DNA of 64,000 nucleotides from Topomyia yanbarensis (GCF_030247195.1 NC_080671.1:430404539-430468538), one strand, 5' to 3'; counted from the stretch's first letter, positions 14,160-26,102 are shown. The notes: generated by a model not told the origin, from the sequence alone. A program made the numbers and translations.

Positions 14160-14700
14160 GTTTTAGGCCCTAATTAATGACAGGTGAGTCAAAAATCATT
14201 GAGACAGTTTCAAACATACCTAACTTTTTCGATATTTGATGGAAATTAACCAAATGTTACCCACTTTATCTTTAGAGTGTATTGTTTACATCCACTCGCA
14301 GTTATCAGTGAGATTCCGGTCGACATAGAAAAAAGCAGCTAACCGTTCGCGAAAGAATTTTGTTCACCCGCATGCAAATTCCTGGCTTATCGCACCGCGC
14401 TCTGGAAAAACTGATGAAAATACATAATTCAACCGTCTCAAAGATTCCAGAAACGGATGACAGTGAACCACAAGCCAGAAGCTGGACTCAAACTGGGAAC
14501 AATACACCAACACTCGAGAGAGCGATTCAAGCGGAAGCCAAAAATTTCGACGCGGGACTCGGCCCGGAAACTTAATGTTTCGCAGAGCTTCGTCCAGAGG
14601 GCTACGATCCGGATTGAAAATGTACACGGCGCAGAACTTTCCAATCCAAATCGTAAGCAGTTTTTTGCCAAAAATCGCATCCGGAAACTCTAAACGACAC
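14160..14700 (+). pseudogene. mariner-like transposase, N-terminal part, frameshifted
   Basis: Starting near 14331, one frame reads LTVRERILFTRMQIPGLSHR and then NSTVSKI: the first helix-turn-helix of a mariner-type transposase. After a frame change near 14455 the second helix-turn-helix follows, KPKISTRDSARKLNVSQSFV and then RKQFFAKNRIRKL (to 14691). The catalytic DDE/D part is missing or unrecognisable. The upstream leader (gtgtattgtttacatcc at about 14278) is shared with the fragment at 32.8 kb, so both belong to one family. Confidence 0.75.
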
Positions 14701-14974
14701 TACCTTGCATAGATGTGGAGTTGACCCAATAATTCCGTCGAATTTAACTCTCCTAGAAAAATCATGACGATGAAAAAGGCTTAGGCTACTCTTCTTCTGG
14801 TTTCAAGCGTGTGTAGACCTAACAATTCTGGCTGTCCATGTTGCTTGATAAGGACACCATACTATAAAGTTTGATCCCAATATCGATCGTACCAATGCGC
14901 AGTACTGTGAGCGGAGACAGAGGGTCGTTAAATTCATTCGAAATTTTGAACATGAATCCCATCAGGCGTCTGTT

Positions 14975-15078
14975 GTGCAAAATGACCTACACTTTACGCA
15001 AAATTAGAAATTATGCCAAATGACCGTTATTCTAAATATCCATTATGCTAAATGACCTTACGCCAAATGACCCTAACT
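14975..15078 (+). repeat. Short tandem repeat, ~18-bp 'ttatgccaaatgacc' units
   Basis: Variants of 'ttatgccaaatgacc' recur about five times (aaaatgacctacact, attatgccaaatgaccgtt, attatgctaaatgacctt, acgccaaatgaccct). It is a diverged minisatellite with no coding sense. Confidence 0.55.
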
Positions 15079-15079
15079 A

Positions 15080-15770
15080 AAATAGACTCAAAACTCAATT
15101 ATGAATAACGCACAGATAAGTTCATGGTGCAGTTATCCAAGAAGAAAATATATGCCTTGAAGAACTATCTATGTATATTATCTCCAAAATTATTCAGTTC
15201 AATGATTATATTCTTGAGGACATCAAAGATAGAATTACGGGAACTGACAGATACGAGCGAGAGTTTTTTCATGCACTGCGACGAGTCACCGAAACAAAAA
15301 AGGTATCGTCACAAACGTTACATTCGTACCCTAATGCTGATGCTGTCCATAACACTGCAAGTTTGCATAGGTTCCAAAACTTGTTCATTATTCTGCTTTA
15401 TCTTTCAATATTTGGGTACAATTGTATTGGTACTGCATCTAATAGGCTGTTTGTTATCGAGAAGGAGTCATCAAAAAACATCTCTGCATAGTGGTCGGAA
15501 ACCCCAAAAGCGTGAACTTAATTCACTAGAGGCCAAACCATCGAATATATTCACAGGGTATCTTTGGACGAATTGTTCGTAAGAATATTTCCCACAAACT
15601 GATAAAAATTAAAATTAGGCATGGTTTACTACCATCAAACTAAAAAAACTAACTTTTTATGCTGACTAGGTAGAAAGTTGGTGTCTTTGACAAGTTATAG
15701 AAATGCTCGTGATGAAGAATTTAGTTGAACAACTTGAACTTGTAGGATTTGAAGTTACCAATTTTTAAAT
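15080..15770. other. Gene-free stretch upstream of the retrotransposon
   Basis: Open frames at 15124-15582 and 15171-15491 show no family motif and overlap each other in different frames. Nothing supportable was seen. Confidence 0.35.
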
Positions 15771-15981
15771 ATGCACATTCCCGAAAATGCGACATCGGAG
15801 CAGAAGACGACCATCACAGAAACTTTGGTCTCTGATGGTTTATATCAAATCTGCTCTCTTAGAAATTTGAATGGACGGACACTCGATCTAGCCTTCGTCA
15901 ACGACACAAACGTGTTCGAATTGATCGAGCCTCCGACATCCATACTTAAGGTAGACCCTCACCATAAGCCCTTCCTTTTAA
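15771..15981 (+). pseudogene. Retrotransposon endonuclease C-terminal fragment
   Basis: GLYQICSLRNLNGRTLDLAF followed by DPHHKPFLL is the conserved C-terminal end of an AP-type endonuclease of Jockey-like elements (the N-x-x-G-x-x-L-D-L-x-F and D-H-H motifs). It is truncated on the left and runs straight into the TTAA insertion on the right. Confidence 0.75.
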
Positions 15982-16499
15982 CCCATTATATCCTAGCGTA
16001 TGAAATTTCATACGCAGAACTATCCATCGGTTTACGCGTATTTACTATAGAATTTTGGCATCTAACTGCTTTATTATTGCACTAATGGGATCATTGCACC
16101 TCATATTTCATTGTGAAACAAGACAACTGCTATTTTTTATAATTTTGTTTACATTTTTGAACCATGTATAGTTGGGGCAAATGGCGGCTGAAAAGTAAGC
16201 AATACATTTAATTGAATTTTATTGTTGGAATTCGTGCTAATAATTCCATTATGTGACAAAACGTTCCTACAGGTGTAAAAGAAGTGTTGTCTATCAGAAA
16301 ATCCGAAGAAATATGTCAAACAACTTAAAATTGTTGTTTTTATTTAAGCGTACGAATTTTTTTGCACGAGATATTTTCATTCTCAAAACCATTTGAAGCG
16401 GTGATTTTATTTTTCCCATAATCCTTGATACATTTTTTGGTGGAATTGAAGATATCACTGCATTTGGCTCACTTTTTGAAACCCCTGGGTTATAATGGG
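15982..16499. mobile_element. piggyBac-type MITE (TTAA TSD) inside the retrotransposon
   Basis: Ends CCCATTATA...TATAATGGG are flanked by TTAA at 15978-15981 and 16500-16503. A perfect TTAA duplication is the signature of piggyBac-type insertion. Removing the element and one TTAA joins ...PFLL to RFDA in one reading frame, so the insertion point is precise. No coding capacity is visible. Confidence 0.8.
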
Positions 16500-18030
16500 T
16501 TAAGATTTGACGCGTGCTCTAACGACGGCGACAATTCCGATACAACTAACGACGACCTTAACTTTGATTTTACTCGATGCAACCTGGATGAAGTCTCATC
16601 GGCCATTGGTGCAGTCAATTGGCGTGAGATGCTGGATGGAAACGATTTGGATCAGACAGTTTCGGCATTCTACGAGGCCATATATGTAATTCTTCGCTGC
16701 AATGTTTCTAAAAACGTACCACTAAAAAGCAGATTATAAGTATTCGTGGTGGAACGCTGAGCTTGGTCGGCTGCGCAACGTACTCCGGAAGCAACGTAAG
16801 CGATTCTTTCGTCACAGGACCGCCGACAACAAAGCTGTTCTTCGACCAATTGAGCTGCAATATGAAACAGTACGGAACAGTGCATTCGGTGAGTATCTCA
16901 TCCAAGTCCAATGCAAGCTGCGGAACAATCCCTCGACATTTTGGAAGTTTATAAATATCTCCGGGGATATTCCAGAAAATGTTTATCTGCGTGACAAATG
17001 TTCCGCATCCGAATCGGTGGATCTTTTTGCAGATCCCTTCCGAGATGTATTTACCAGCCCTCCTGTCTACCCATCGCAAGACTACCTTGAAACATTGCCA
17101 ACTTATCAGCCTCCGCCCTAACGTAAACGATGCCGATGTTCTGAGAGCTTTGTCCAGCGTTGACCCGCCGAAAGGGCCAGGTCCGGATTGCGTCCCGCCT
17201 TTGTTCATAAAACATTGTGCCCGAGCGCTTTCTGTACCAGTAAGCATTATTTTCAAGCGCTCGATCACGTAAAAAATGTTTACCCAAGTGTGTGGAAAGA
17301 AGTTGCTATAGTTCCTATACATAAGGCAGGAAGTGCTCGTAATATTGAAAACTATAGAGGGATCTCGCTTCTGAATTGTCTGGCCAAAGTTCTGGAAAAG
17401 ATTGTTTACAATGCGATGTACGCTGCATCTTCGCACATAATTGATGAACGTTAGCACGGCTTTGTAAAGAAACGCTCGAACACTTCGAACTTGATGATGT
17501 ACACAAGTTTTCTAGTTCCAGCCATCGAGAAGTGCCAGCAAGTTGATGCGATATATTTTGATTTCACTATTACATTCGACAAGGTGCCGCACAACATTGC
17601 GTTTATTAAATTGCAGCGACTAGGATTTCCTCCGTGAATAACTGGTTACAATCTTACCTTTCTGAACGATCCGCTTTTGTTAGATTCGGCACTACATGCT
17701 CAAGCGTATTTGAAACACCAACCGGTATCCCTCAAGGAAGTCACCTAGGGCCACTTATCTTTATATTATTCATCAACGATCTCTGCACCCGCATAGTCTG
17801 GAAAACTGCTTTACGCTGATGATCTGAAAATCTTTCGCTCAATTGCACCGGGACTCGATTTAGCTGTGCTCCAAGAGGATATAGTCAATATTGAAGAGTG
17901 GTGCTCGCTGAATGGAATGCAGATCAACGTCGATAAATGTAAGGTGATAAGTTTCGGGCGCACGACAACTCTAAGGCGCTGCGAATATACCCTTCAAGCG
18001 TGTGTCAGCTAAAGCTTTTGCAACATTGGG
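16500..18030 (+). pseudogene. Retrotransposon reverse transcriptase, frameshifted
   Basis: Reading across shifts, the RT landmarks appear in order: PKGPGPDCVPPLFIKH (about 17168), VPIHKAGSARNIENYRGISL (17311-17370), the FDFTITFDKVPHN block with the first catalytic aspartate region (about 17558-17596), GIPQGSHLGPLIFILFINDL (about 17727-17786), and LLYADDLKIF (about 17808-17838), the YADD active site. Frame changes lie near 17100, 17265, 17635 and 17805, and stops near 16738 and 17452. The copy is broken in many places and cannot be active. Confidence 0.85.
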
Positions 18031-18046
18031 TTTTTTGAAATCTATA

Positions 18047-19650
18047 CAGGGTGTTTGGTTCATAGTTAAGAACCTCTCGAGGGATGATTGACTGTCATAT
18101 TTGGAGAAAAAAAATCGTTCTACACACACCATCAAATCTCAGCCGTTACTATGTTATTGAACTTTTTGTGTTAAAAACTTACTTGTCTTAAAATAGCTCT
18201 AACTCAAAAATTATACTTTGTATTTCAAATCTTTTAGATCCATTGGATAGACGAGAAAATTTTACATTGAAAAATGTCCTCAAATGTTTCAGCTAATCAG
18301 GTTAAGTAACCTTTTCACAGTAATTTATTTAAAATTTAACAATTTTGATCGATTTTTCGTTCATTTCGATAAAATTTTAATAGTTAACATCACCATTTTA
18401 ATAATTCAAACTGTTAGTCTTGAAGAGTTGCATAATTTGTTCTTTGACATGATACACTTATCTTGTCTTGTTTTCATGTGTTTGGGTTATTTTTATCTCA
18501 TATTCACTAATACTAGCTCTTATTGAAAAAGCATGGCACCTATTGTACCTTTTATTATTTTTTTCGAAAGCCAGGAAAATTTTGCAGAGAAAAATGCATT
18601 AATACCTTTCAGTTAAGTGAATTTAGTATTCTTTTAGAAGTAAATTATTATAAAGTTAGTGCTATTATTGGCATTTTCGTTATTTTCTTAAAATAGTAAA
18701 TAATAAACATCACCATTATTATCATGGAATTAATGCATCTCAGCAAGTTCTACAATTTTTTCTTTGACTCCATTTAATTATCTCTTTTAGTTTCGAAGCA
18801 AAATCATTTTTATCTTCTCGTTTCATATGCAAAAACAACGATTTCGAACCCACTACATTTGTAATGAGGTCATGCTATGTTAACTATTAAATTGCAGCGA
18901 AATGAAATGCGATAAGGATAAAGTGTCAAATAAGTTGTAAAGAATATTAAGGAGCACCAAATGAACAATAGTGACGATTAATTTAGTTGATTAATAATTA
19001 GAATAATTTCGAAACTCAAAAAGCGCTAATTTTGAGTTATTTTACGAGTAAAAAGTCATTTAGTATACTTAACTAAAATATATCTGTACATACATCGAAA
19101 GGAAATTTTCTCAGCTTTTCAATGAAGCCCTGGTAATAGCGATATAAAGCATATTTTGTAGATTAGAGTCTTTTAAGAACTTGCAAGTCGATTACAGGAA
19201 AAGTTTAGAAGTGAAATTACAAGGAAACGAGAAGATATAGGAATATTATGATGAAGAACAAATTATGAACCGCCCTCAAACCCATCTTTTGGATAATAGA
19301 TATTGCTATAATTATAATCAATTATTTTGAGAAAATTAACAAAAACCTCAACAAAAACACTAACTTTTAACTACTTTACAACTAAAAGGAAATTAAAACT
19401 AATTAACTAAAAGATATGAGAACACCATTCAATAGAAAATTTTCTCACCTTTCCAATAGAACTGAAAGATTTAAAATACGAGGCATACTTTTCGAGTTAG
19501 AGGTATTTAAGGATAAATAAGTCTTTTTACACAAAAAGTTCAATAACTCTGTAACGGTTGAGATTTGATGATATGTGTAGAACGATTATTTCTCCAAATA
19601 TGATAGTAAATCACCCCTGAAGAAGTTCTTAACCATGAACCAACACCCTG
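18047..19650. mobile_element. 1.6-kb fold-back element (TA TSD) inside the retrotransposon
   Basis: Ends CAGGGTGTTTGGTTCATAG (18047) and ...CATGAACCAACACCCTG (to 19650) are inverted. TATA lies on both sides (18043-18046 and 19651-19654), so the TSD is TA or TATA, as for Tc1/mariner-type elements. The inverted similarity continues far inward (for example tctcagccgttac against gtaacggttgaga, and gctctaactcaaaaatta against its counterpart near 19490-19505). Within the left arm, two ~310-bp units (about 18255-18570 and 18570-18890) are similar to each other, so the arms contain tandem copies. No transposase is present. Confidence 0.8.
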
Positions 19651-19652
19651 TA

Positions 19653-20150
19653 TACAGCGTACTGGTCCGGAGCATTTTGGAGTACGCTGTACAAGTATGG
19701 GCGCCGTACAACGCCGTGTAAAGCAATCGATTGGAGCGTGTTCAAAGAAGCATTGTACGGTTTGCCTTTACCTTCCGGAAGTCGCGCTGGTGCACTGAGT
19801 GCACGCTGCTTTGAAAATCTAGTGAAATTGTCTTAGAGCACCAGCGGCTGCTCATTCAGTGGGCCATAGGCGCGACTTCCGGAGGGTTAAGAAAACTGCC
19901 ATGGAACGACCCTATCCGTCTGCCACCGTAATGATAGATATATGCTGCTAAATTTACCAACGCGTGACTCAAGCTATTGCAAAAAATGTTCATTTTCGAT
20001 ATGTTGTCGAGCAACATTAACTGTCCCGATATTCTCTCTAGGATTAATTTGTTTGTTCCTCCTCGTGTTATAAGAAACCGACCGCTTTTATGGATTCTAG
20101 GCACCGTACAGCATACGGCCAGAATAATCCGGTAGATTGATGTTGCCGCA
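19653..20150 (+). pseudogene. Retrotransposon C-terminal region, split by a MITE
   Basis: After the fold-back element the coding resumes with RSILEYAVQVWAPYN (about 19666-19711) and RLERVQRSIVRFAFT (about 19731-19775). It is cut by the 116-bp MITE and resumes with LPWNDPIRLP (about 19898) through the conserved tail ending near TAYG (about 20110-20125). These are the post-RT motifs of mosquito Jockey-like elements. Confidence 0.75.
19771..19886 (-). mobile_element. 116-bp TTAA-type MITE, copy 1
   Basis: Ends CCTTCCGGAAGTCGCGC...GCGCGACTTCCGGAGGG. TTAA follows on the right (19887-19890) and TTTA precedes on the left (19767-19770), a decayed TTAA duplication. Its reverse complement matches 20964-21078 almost base for base. 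Confidence 0.8.
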
Positions 20151-20154
20151 AATT

Positions 20155-20960
20155 TAACGAAATTCCAAATTCTTTGACTATCATATTAGGTACTAAATCT
20201 AGTTATAACTCAGCGATTATAAACTTTTAACACTATAACAATAAGTCATTTACACTTAAGGGGTTATATACAAAGTTGGAACTCAAAAAATCGAAAAAAA
20301 TTAATTGAATATTCTGAAAATACATACCTTTTAAAATATCTGTGCAAAATTTCATCCTGATCGGAGCACTAGATTTCAAACTACAGCCGTTCGCAGCTCG
20401 CTGGTTCTTCCGCGCATGAAGTTAACACAAAACTTTAAACGCAAATATCTCGAAACCAAATTGTTTGAAAAGTACCCTTGCGAAGAACGTGATATCGCAA
20501 AAACTATTCATCCGATTTTCATCATTTTTTTTAATTGTTTGTATTTACATTCTCGTGTACTTGAACGGTTCCTTTTTTATCCAAAAAATTTGATTCTTTG
20601 CGATTAATTTTTGTTTAAAATTTTGGACACCACAAAACTCATTTTTTGGTTAACACGTTTTATTTGCAGGAAAAAAATTTTATTGGGAAACCAATCCGTT
20701 CAAGTACATCACAATACATTTTTCTTCACTTTTTACTTTTTTGATTTCAGTTGAGCGGTTCGGCTTGGAGAGCGTTCACCGCAAAACTCTGCCATAAAAC
20801 TCGTTACGGGGCATGGGCCATAACTCCGCCAACCTTCAATATTATTTTTAATTCAACTTATTTTTTCGAACTTCGATAGCACTACCAACGAGCTGTATTT
20901 TAAATGTGTTATTTTTTATTTTGAATATGTTATTCAGCAAAGTTCATTCAAATTTACTAT
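20155..20960. other. Gene-free AT-rich stretch
   Basis: Probable tail of the retrotransposon to about 20200, then unassigned sequence. The segment from 'ggggttatatacaaagttgg' (20261) to about 20900 looks like part of some repeat, but no paired end was found in the window. Confidence 0.3.
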
Positions 20961-20963
20961 TAA

Positions 20964-21078
20964 CCCTCCGGAAGTCGCGCATATGGCCCACTGAACGAGC
21001 AGCCGCAGGTGCCCAAAGACGATTCGCTAGCTTTTCAGAGCAGTGTGCACTCCGTGCACCAGCGCGACTGCCGGAAGG
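20964..21078 (+). mobile_element. 115-bp TTAA-type MITE, copy 2
   Basis: CCCTCCGGAAGTCGCGC...GCGCGACTGCCGGAAGG flanked by perfect TTAA at 20960-20963 and 21079-21082. It is the inverted mate of copy 1, with the same internal order. The TTAA duplication indicates a piggyBac-type source. Confidence 0.85.
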
Positions 21079-21506
21079 TTAAACAAGCTTGCAGAAGAAA
21101 ACACTGTTTTAAATTGAAACCTGAACCTGAAAACATTTAGATTTATATGTCTGATAAAGTTTCATGAAACTTTACTAAATACACTCTAAGCTTGAAAATA
21201 CCATCGAAAGCCCGTAAATACCATTGCCCATTTATTGGGGTGTGGAACCACTGTGCACTCGGTAGATAAGCATATTCTTTGCATAATCAACATGCAATGT
21301 ACTTGCCGATTGTCCAAGTGAATTCAAAAAATGTTCCACCAATGTACGCAGTCTCACCTGAAACAAAAAAGAAAACAATATCAGTTATGGTTCTTGTATC
21401 CTTGTCTATGCTCAAAAAATTGGTTTTTCGCATTTGTTTTCGTAAACATCAGCAAGACGTCAGCTGCGGACGATGACATGAACGATAGCGACGCGAGTAC
21501 ATAGTA

Positions 21507-22471
21507 CACTGAAAAAACTAGACACGTTAACGTCATGTGGAAAACACTTGAATTGATTCAATTGTAAAACACATGAAAAAATACGTTTGCCATTTGAATA
21601 TCTAATAGAGTGTGGACAATGTGATTTTCTAGTGGAATTCTTGCGAACTTTATGTGAAAATCACATTAACATCATAAGAAATACTATTTACTAAAATTTC
21701 CAAATGAATTACACGTGAATCAATTAGTTTTACCTATAGATTTAATGGGTAGAAGAATCGGCAAAATCAATTGTTTTACATATGGATATGCACTATATGT
21801 TTTTCCAAGAGGGTGAATGTTTTGACGTTTCTTTGAAAAATGAGTGAAGCCAACATAAGCTGCCTTTCTGGCTCGGCTGGTTGTCAAAAATGACAGCGCA
21901 CACGCTTTAAGCAACGTTCACATCGCTACGAGCCAATGTTGTTAACTCGACCTGAAACTTATCGAATGCAAACAAACTTCATTTTGATGTGCTTAACTGG
22001 TACTCATGTGATAAAAGCGTTCGGATTTTGTGGAGAAGAAGCAATGCAAGAGAAAGCGTGATTTCTCATATATTGTTAATAATTACTTGTTTTGAATCCA
22101 ACATTCAAACAGTGTTATAAAGTTCATGTGAACAGACCTTGAACATTTGAAACGTAGCTAGCGCTACTGGCATTTGGTGGCAGCTTCAGGCAACAAACAG
22201 TTTTCATGGGGCTGTGTTTTTCACATGAATGTCATGTGGAAAGTTCATACTATGCGACTCAACAGCATGGCATCCGAAATTCAATGGTAAAACATATCGT
22301 ATTCGTGTGAAAGTCGTATGAATATAATTTAAAATAGCATATAAACTGTGTTTTAATAGATTTTCATGTGAAATTCGAAGGGAAATCATTTGATTTGCTT
22401 TTAAACATGCAAGTGCACTTGAAAATGATGGTCAATTTCCTTTGATTTTATAGTGTGATTTTTTATTAGTG
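21507..22471. mobile_element. Candidate non-autonomous element with CAC...GTG ends and TA flanks
   Basis: CACTGAAAAAACT (21507) and ...TTTTTTATTAGTG (to 22471) form imperfect inverted ends, with TA on both sides (21505-21506 and 22472-22473). The interior is rich in 'catgtg' and 'cacttga' iterations near both ends, resembling subterminal repeats. The end format matches the CMC element at 4989, but the sequence does not, so relatedness is only suggested. Confidence 0.45.
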
Positions 22472-22474
22472 TAA

Positions 22475-24400
22475 GCTCTACCGTTTTGGATAAACTATGG
22501 TCGCTAGCACTGGTAAACTGCGTGCACAGAATTAGATTTTTTCCAATAAGAATATCTCGCGCGTACGCGTCGGTTACGGAAATTTTCTCGTTCCCGTAAA
22601 TTTTTTAACAACAAAATTGAAACGCATTTTTTTCAATTTTCCTTTTATTCTGTTGTACTTGCTTCATTTGTGTCGAGAAAATATTGTGCAAAATTAGTCT
22701 TCCCGATAAACAATCTCTAAAGAAATTTAATTTCAACGCGGATCATTCGAAAGACGTGACACGTTGTGCCGTGGACGGCTGATGCTACGCGTTTTGCAAG
22801 TCTTTTGTGCGTGCAAAATAAAGTGTGGGCCGAATCTGGTATCCAGTCGAGTATCGAGTGAACAGATAAGTGCCTTCCTATACTAAGAAGAAGGCTATGG
22901 CCAAAGGTGGACGCGATTTCCTAATCTGTCACGTTTTTTAGCAATAAAATGTCTAGGTACTAGGAAATTTGAAAACTGTGCTATATTCTTGCACATTCGA
23001 ATCTGTTGCGTTTAGCTGACTCCATAATAATATACTCAGTTTAGTGAAAACGTCAGCCCCGGTATTGGTCTGTGGTTTGCAGTCAGACCAGCTGCCCGGA
23101 TCATCATCGATGCCTTCTTTGTCAGATTTTTTTTATTGTTGCGGTATCCCATCTAAGCGGAATGCTCGGAAAAAGTAGCATAACGGTGTTTCCCGAAGCC
23201 TGCACCTCTTGCAGACCAGACAAGCGAATTTGGTGAGATCAATCTAATTATTTATTTTTATCCATTTAGTTGAATATTATATAAATCACTCCAAACCCAC
23301 AGTCCCTTTTCCTTCCCTACTAACAGAGAAGAGAAGGGCCACTCGAAATCAAAACTTCTCACAATTCTTTTTAAAATCACTAGCGGCGCGTGGTGTCGAA
23401 GCCCTGCAAAATACACTGTTAATCAACACATTAGTTTAAAATTATACGACGTTACTGGTATAAAATATCTAGCAAATTCATCCCCGATAATCCGACAAGT
23501 GGTCAGAATATGTTCTTCCAAATAAAAATTGTCATGCAATAATTAACCTATCTTTGAAACATTGACTGCGTTTTTGGGTTGCAAACGGATATTTTACTTT
23601 AAATATTAACCTATCCTTTTCCATCGAAAAACGAAAGTTTAACTGTTTTTCGTTGAAGTATGTAAGCATACATTTACGTTTAAATGCCGAAACTTTTGAC
23701 TGCACAGTTGATTCTTAGCGCACTGGCCAAAAAAGATTTTCAATAGATATCTTCCCAATGGTTATTGTGTGTCCTTTCTTTTGAGAACCACAACGCAAGG
23801 ACATTAAATTTAAACAGAAACAGCATTTTGTTAGCCAGTCATTTTCCTTTTCCAGGATTCGATATTAGTTTTTTGGTCCTTATAAAAGTGAAGGAAATTA
23901 GTTTATAATTATTTTCAATCTTTAATATTAAAGGCCGCTTTGTATAAATTCTCAATTCTCTCAATTCTTTTCAAGGATTTAACGTCTCATTTCAATTTTT
24001 ACGAAATGTCACCAAGGTTTGTAAACCATGATGGGCTTGAAAACTTCAGCGGATTGATTCGTATAATAAATGCAAACGACAGAGGTCTAAGCAGTAGAAA
24101 CAAAGTTATAGCGCTGTTCGTCTTGTTCCTGTACGGGGGCGGAGCGCGTGGCGTGAAACTATAAACGTGAATAATCTCGAAATCATGTTTTACCGAAAAC
24201 GTTGTTGCAATGACTAGGATTGCCGAAATATCTTTCGGACGATTCCAATTTTTGTTTTAAATTCTTCGTACCTTTTTTCTTCTCCTAAGGGGGCGTCTGG
24301 TGTAAAATAATCGAAAATTTTTTATTCGCGTAATTGTTAGTTATCCACAGGAAAATTTAAAAAAATAATTAGAAAAAAAATACGCAAGATATGGTAGGTA
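22475..24400. other. Gene-free stretch, no feature recognised
   Basis: No domain-bearing frame, inverted-repeat element or RNA gene was recognised. The frame 23940-24164 (74 codons) has no motif. Confidence 0.4.
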
Positions 24401-24408
24401 TGCCGAGA

Positions 24409-24810
24409 CACAGAGAACAGACGTCCATCTTCAGCATTCAACTTGTGTAAAATCTCTAACGGTTTCGAAGGTAGTTGGGATATCCAAACCCGGTGCGCTA
24501 CTGTCATGTTTTTTGTGGCTGAGTTCGACAGAATTGACAGCGGTTATTCCTCTACCCAGTCAAACTAGTCCGGAACCGATTCGGACTTCCAGCATGAATT
24601 CCAGCTCAAATACATCGACCGATAGAGACGGATTGGTTGTTTTCTTTGAGCAAGATTCCATACTGAATCCATTCAGGATTTCGAACCGGTTCCGGAATGA
24701 ATTTGACGGATAGTTGGTGTGGCGGCGCTAGTGTTTATCGTATATTAATTCAAATGTTTACACACGTTTTTTAAATAGTTTTGTTCGATCATGGATGTCT
24801 GTTCTCTGTG
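24409..24810. mobile_element. 402-bp MITE, CACAGAGAACAGAC ends, 7-bp TSD
   Basis: Inverted ends CACAGAGAACAGACGTCCAT (24409) and ...ATGGATGTCTGTTCTCTGTG (to 24810) have one mismatch. A perfect 7-bp direct repeat GCCGAGA lies at 24402-24408 and 24811-24817. The end resembles that of the element at 52961. It could be hAT-like (usually 8 bp) or another superfamily. Confidence 0.85.
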
Positions 24811-24819
24811 GCCGAGATA

Positions 24820-25865
24820 TGCATTTTCCCTTGAATTGATGTGAATACTTTTCTTTTGGAAAAACAGAATCAACAATTGGAGATGGGACTATTTCTGTGG
24901 ATATTGAAAAAACGAGAACTTAATCGTAGTCTCTTCGAATACACTGATTTTAATAGCCACGATATTTTCCCGAAATCTTAATGTGCCAGATTCCTTCAAG
25001 TTTAGTTTTGGGTGGTTTAATAATTTTATGAAACGGTACGGGCTACGTAATGTGAAGTTGTGAGAGGAAAAATTATCCACTGATGTCATACCATTTGACC
25101 CGCTGCGTTGAACAATGATGGCAGACTCTGATCTAACCAACAGCTTCAAATGGGTAGTGTGATAATAGAAACATGGCGAAAATAGGCTCATTATCCTACT
25201 ATGATTTATTCTTTGTGACTAACTTTATCTTTTTATTACTTTTTGTTTATAGACATACATGAGTTAAATTTTTTGTTTTGTTTTGAATATATCACGCTTC
25301 AAATATAGCACACTAAAATACAGACCGGCCGTGATATAATCGAAACATTACTGTAATTATTTTTCATTCGAGAAAGTGATATACTGTGTGCTGATGCTGA
25401 TATTTGGCTGCGAAAAACGAAAAATTGCGACTCGGAATCACTTGCTTCATTTGCGATAAAATTTCGTCTACTGAAAAAATGAAGCTGTGACCAAAAATTA
25501 GGCACTCTATGAGACGTTTGTTTGACAACTCAGTGGTGGGTTTTGTCAACAAGTTTATTTTGCTTTACTCCTGCGAACAGAAAAACCCGTCCGACAAACA
25601 TCTTTCATTAGTTCCGATTCGTTTGATGTTGGATCGAATCAACGGTTTTATCGGACGTTGTGCCCAGCAGTGCGGAGTAACGTCAGAAGAAACAATCAAG
25701 AAATAATCAGCTGATCCAACAGGTCTCGTGGATTGCCTAATTGTTAAATTAATATGTGACATTAAAGAAAAATTTGTGAATGTGGCAACCCTGGATGTGG
25801 CTTGTACTGACATTTGGATGCGAGATGTGACAAACCTGTATTCAGCAAATGAAATGAAGCATATG
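24820..25865. other. Gene-free stretch, no feature recognised
   Basis: Overlapping short frames on both strands (for example 24889-25191 and 25565-25813) lack any motif. No paired ends were found. Confidence 0.35.
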
Positions 25866-25868
25866 GGT

Positions 25869-26102
25869 GCTTACAGAGTGGCGGCGATAAGCTAAGCTGA
25901 GGTTAAAGCTGACATTAGAATGCGAGGAACCTGCTTGCTGCAAACCAAAGGGATGATGTCAAAGTGAAAGCCGAGCGTACCTGCACCGGCTACCTGCTTT
26001 TACTCTGACAGGTTCCATTTGATATGCTGCAAGCAAGTTTCTCGCATCTCGGATCCTACTGTACAAGCCCCTACACAGTTTCTCGCCGCCACTCTGTAAG
26101 CG
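25869..26102. mobile_element. 234-bp palindromic MITE
   Basis: GCTTACAGAGTGGCGGCGA (25869) is inverted at its right end (tcgccgccactctgtaagc, ending 26102). The arms continue with mismatches through 'atgcgaggaacctgcttgctgca' against 'tgctgcaagcaagtttctcgcat'. No clear TSD was found. A half copy lies at 26926-27010. Confidence 0.75.

Larger units (their letters stand above)
15771..20150 (+). mobile_element. Jockey-like non-LTR retrotransposon, 5'-truncated, with three insertions
   Basis: Endonuclease C-terminus, reverse transcriptase and a mosquito Jockey-type C-terminal region appear in order on the plus strand, with several frameshifts and stops. Three younger elements interrupt it: 15982-16499 (TTAA TSD), 18047-19650 (TA/TATA TSD) and 19771-19886 (TTAA-type). 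No N-terminal ORF1 or 5' UTR was recognised. It is dead. Confidence 0.85.

Noticed and set aside
16708..17457. 249-codon minus-strand open frame
   Set aside because: It is the antisense of the retrotransposon reverse transcriptase region, which has clear RT motifs on the plus strand. The antisense translation has no domain.
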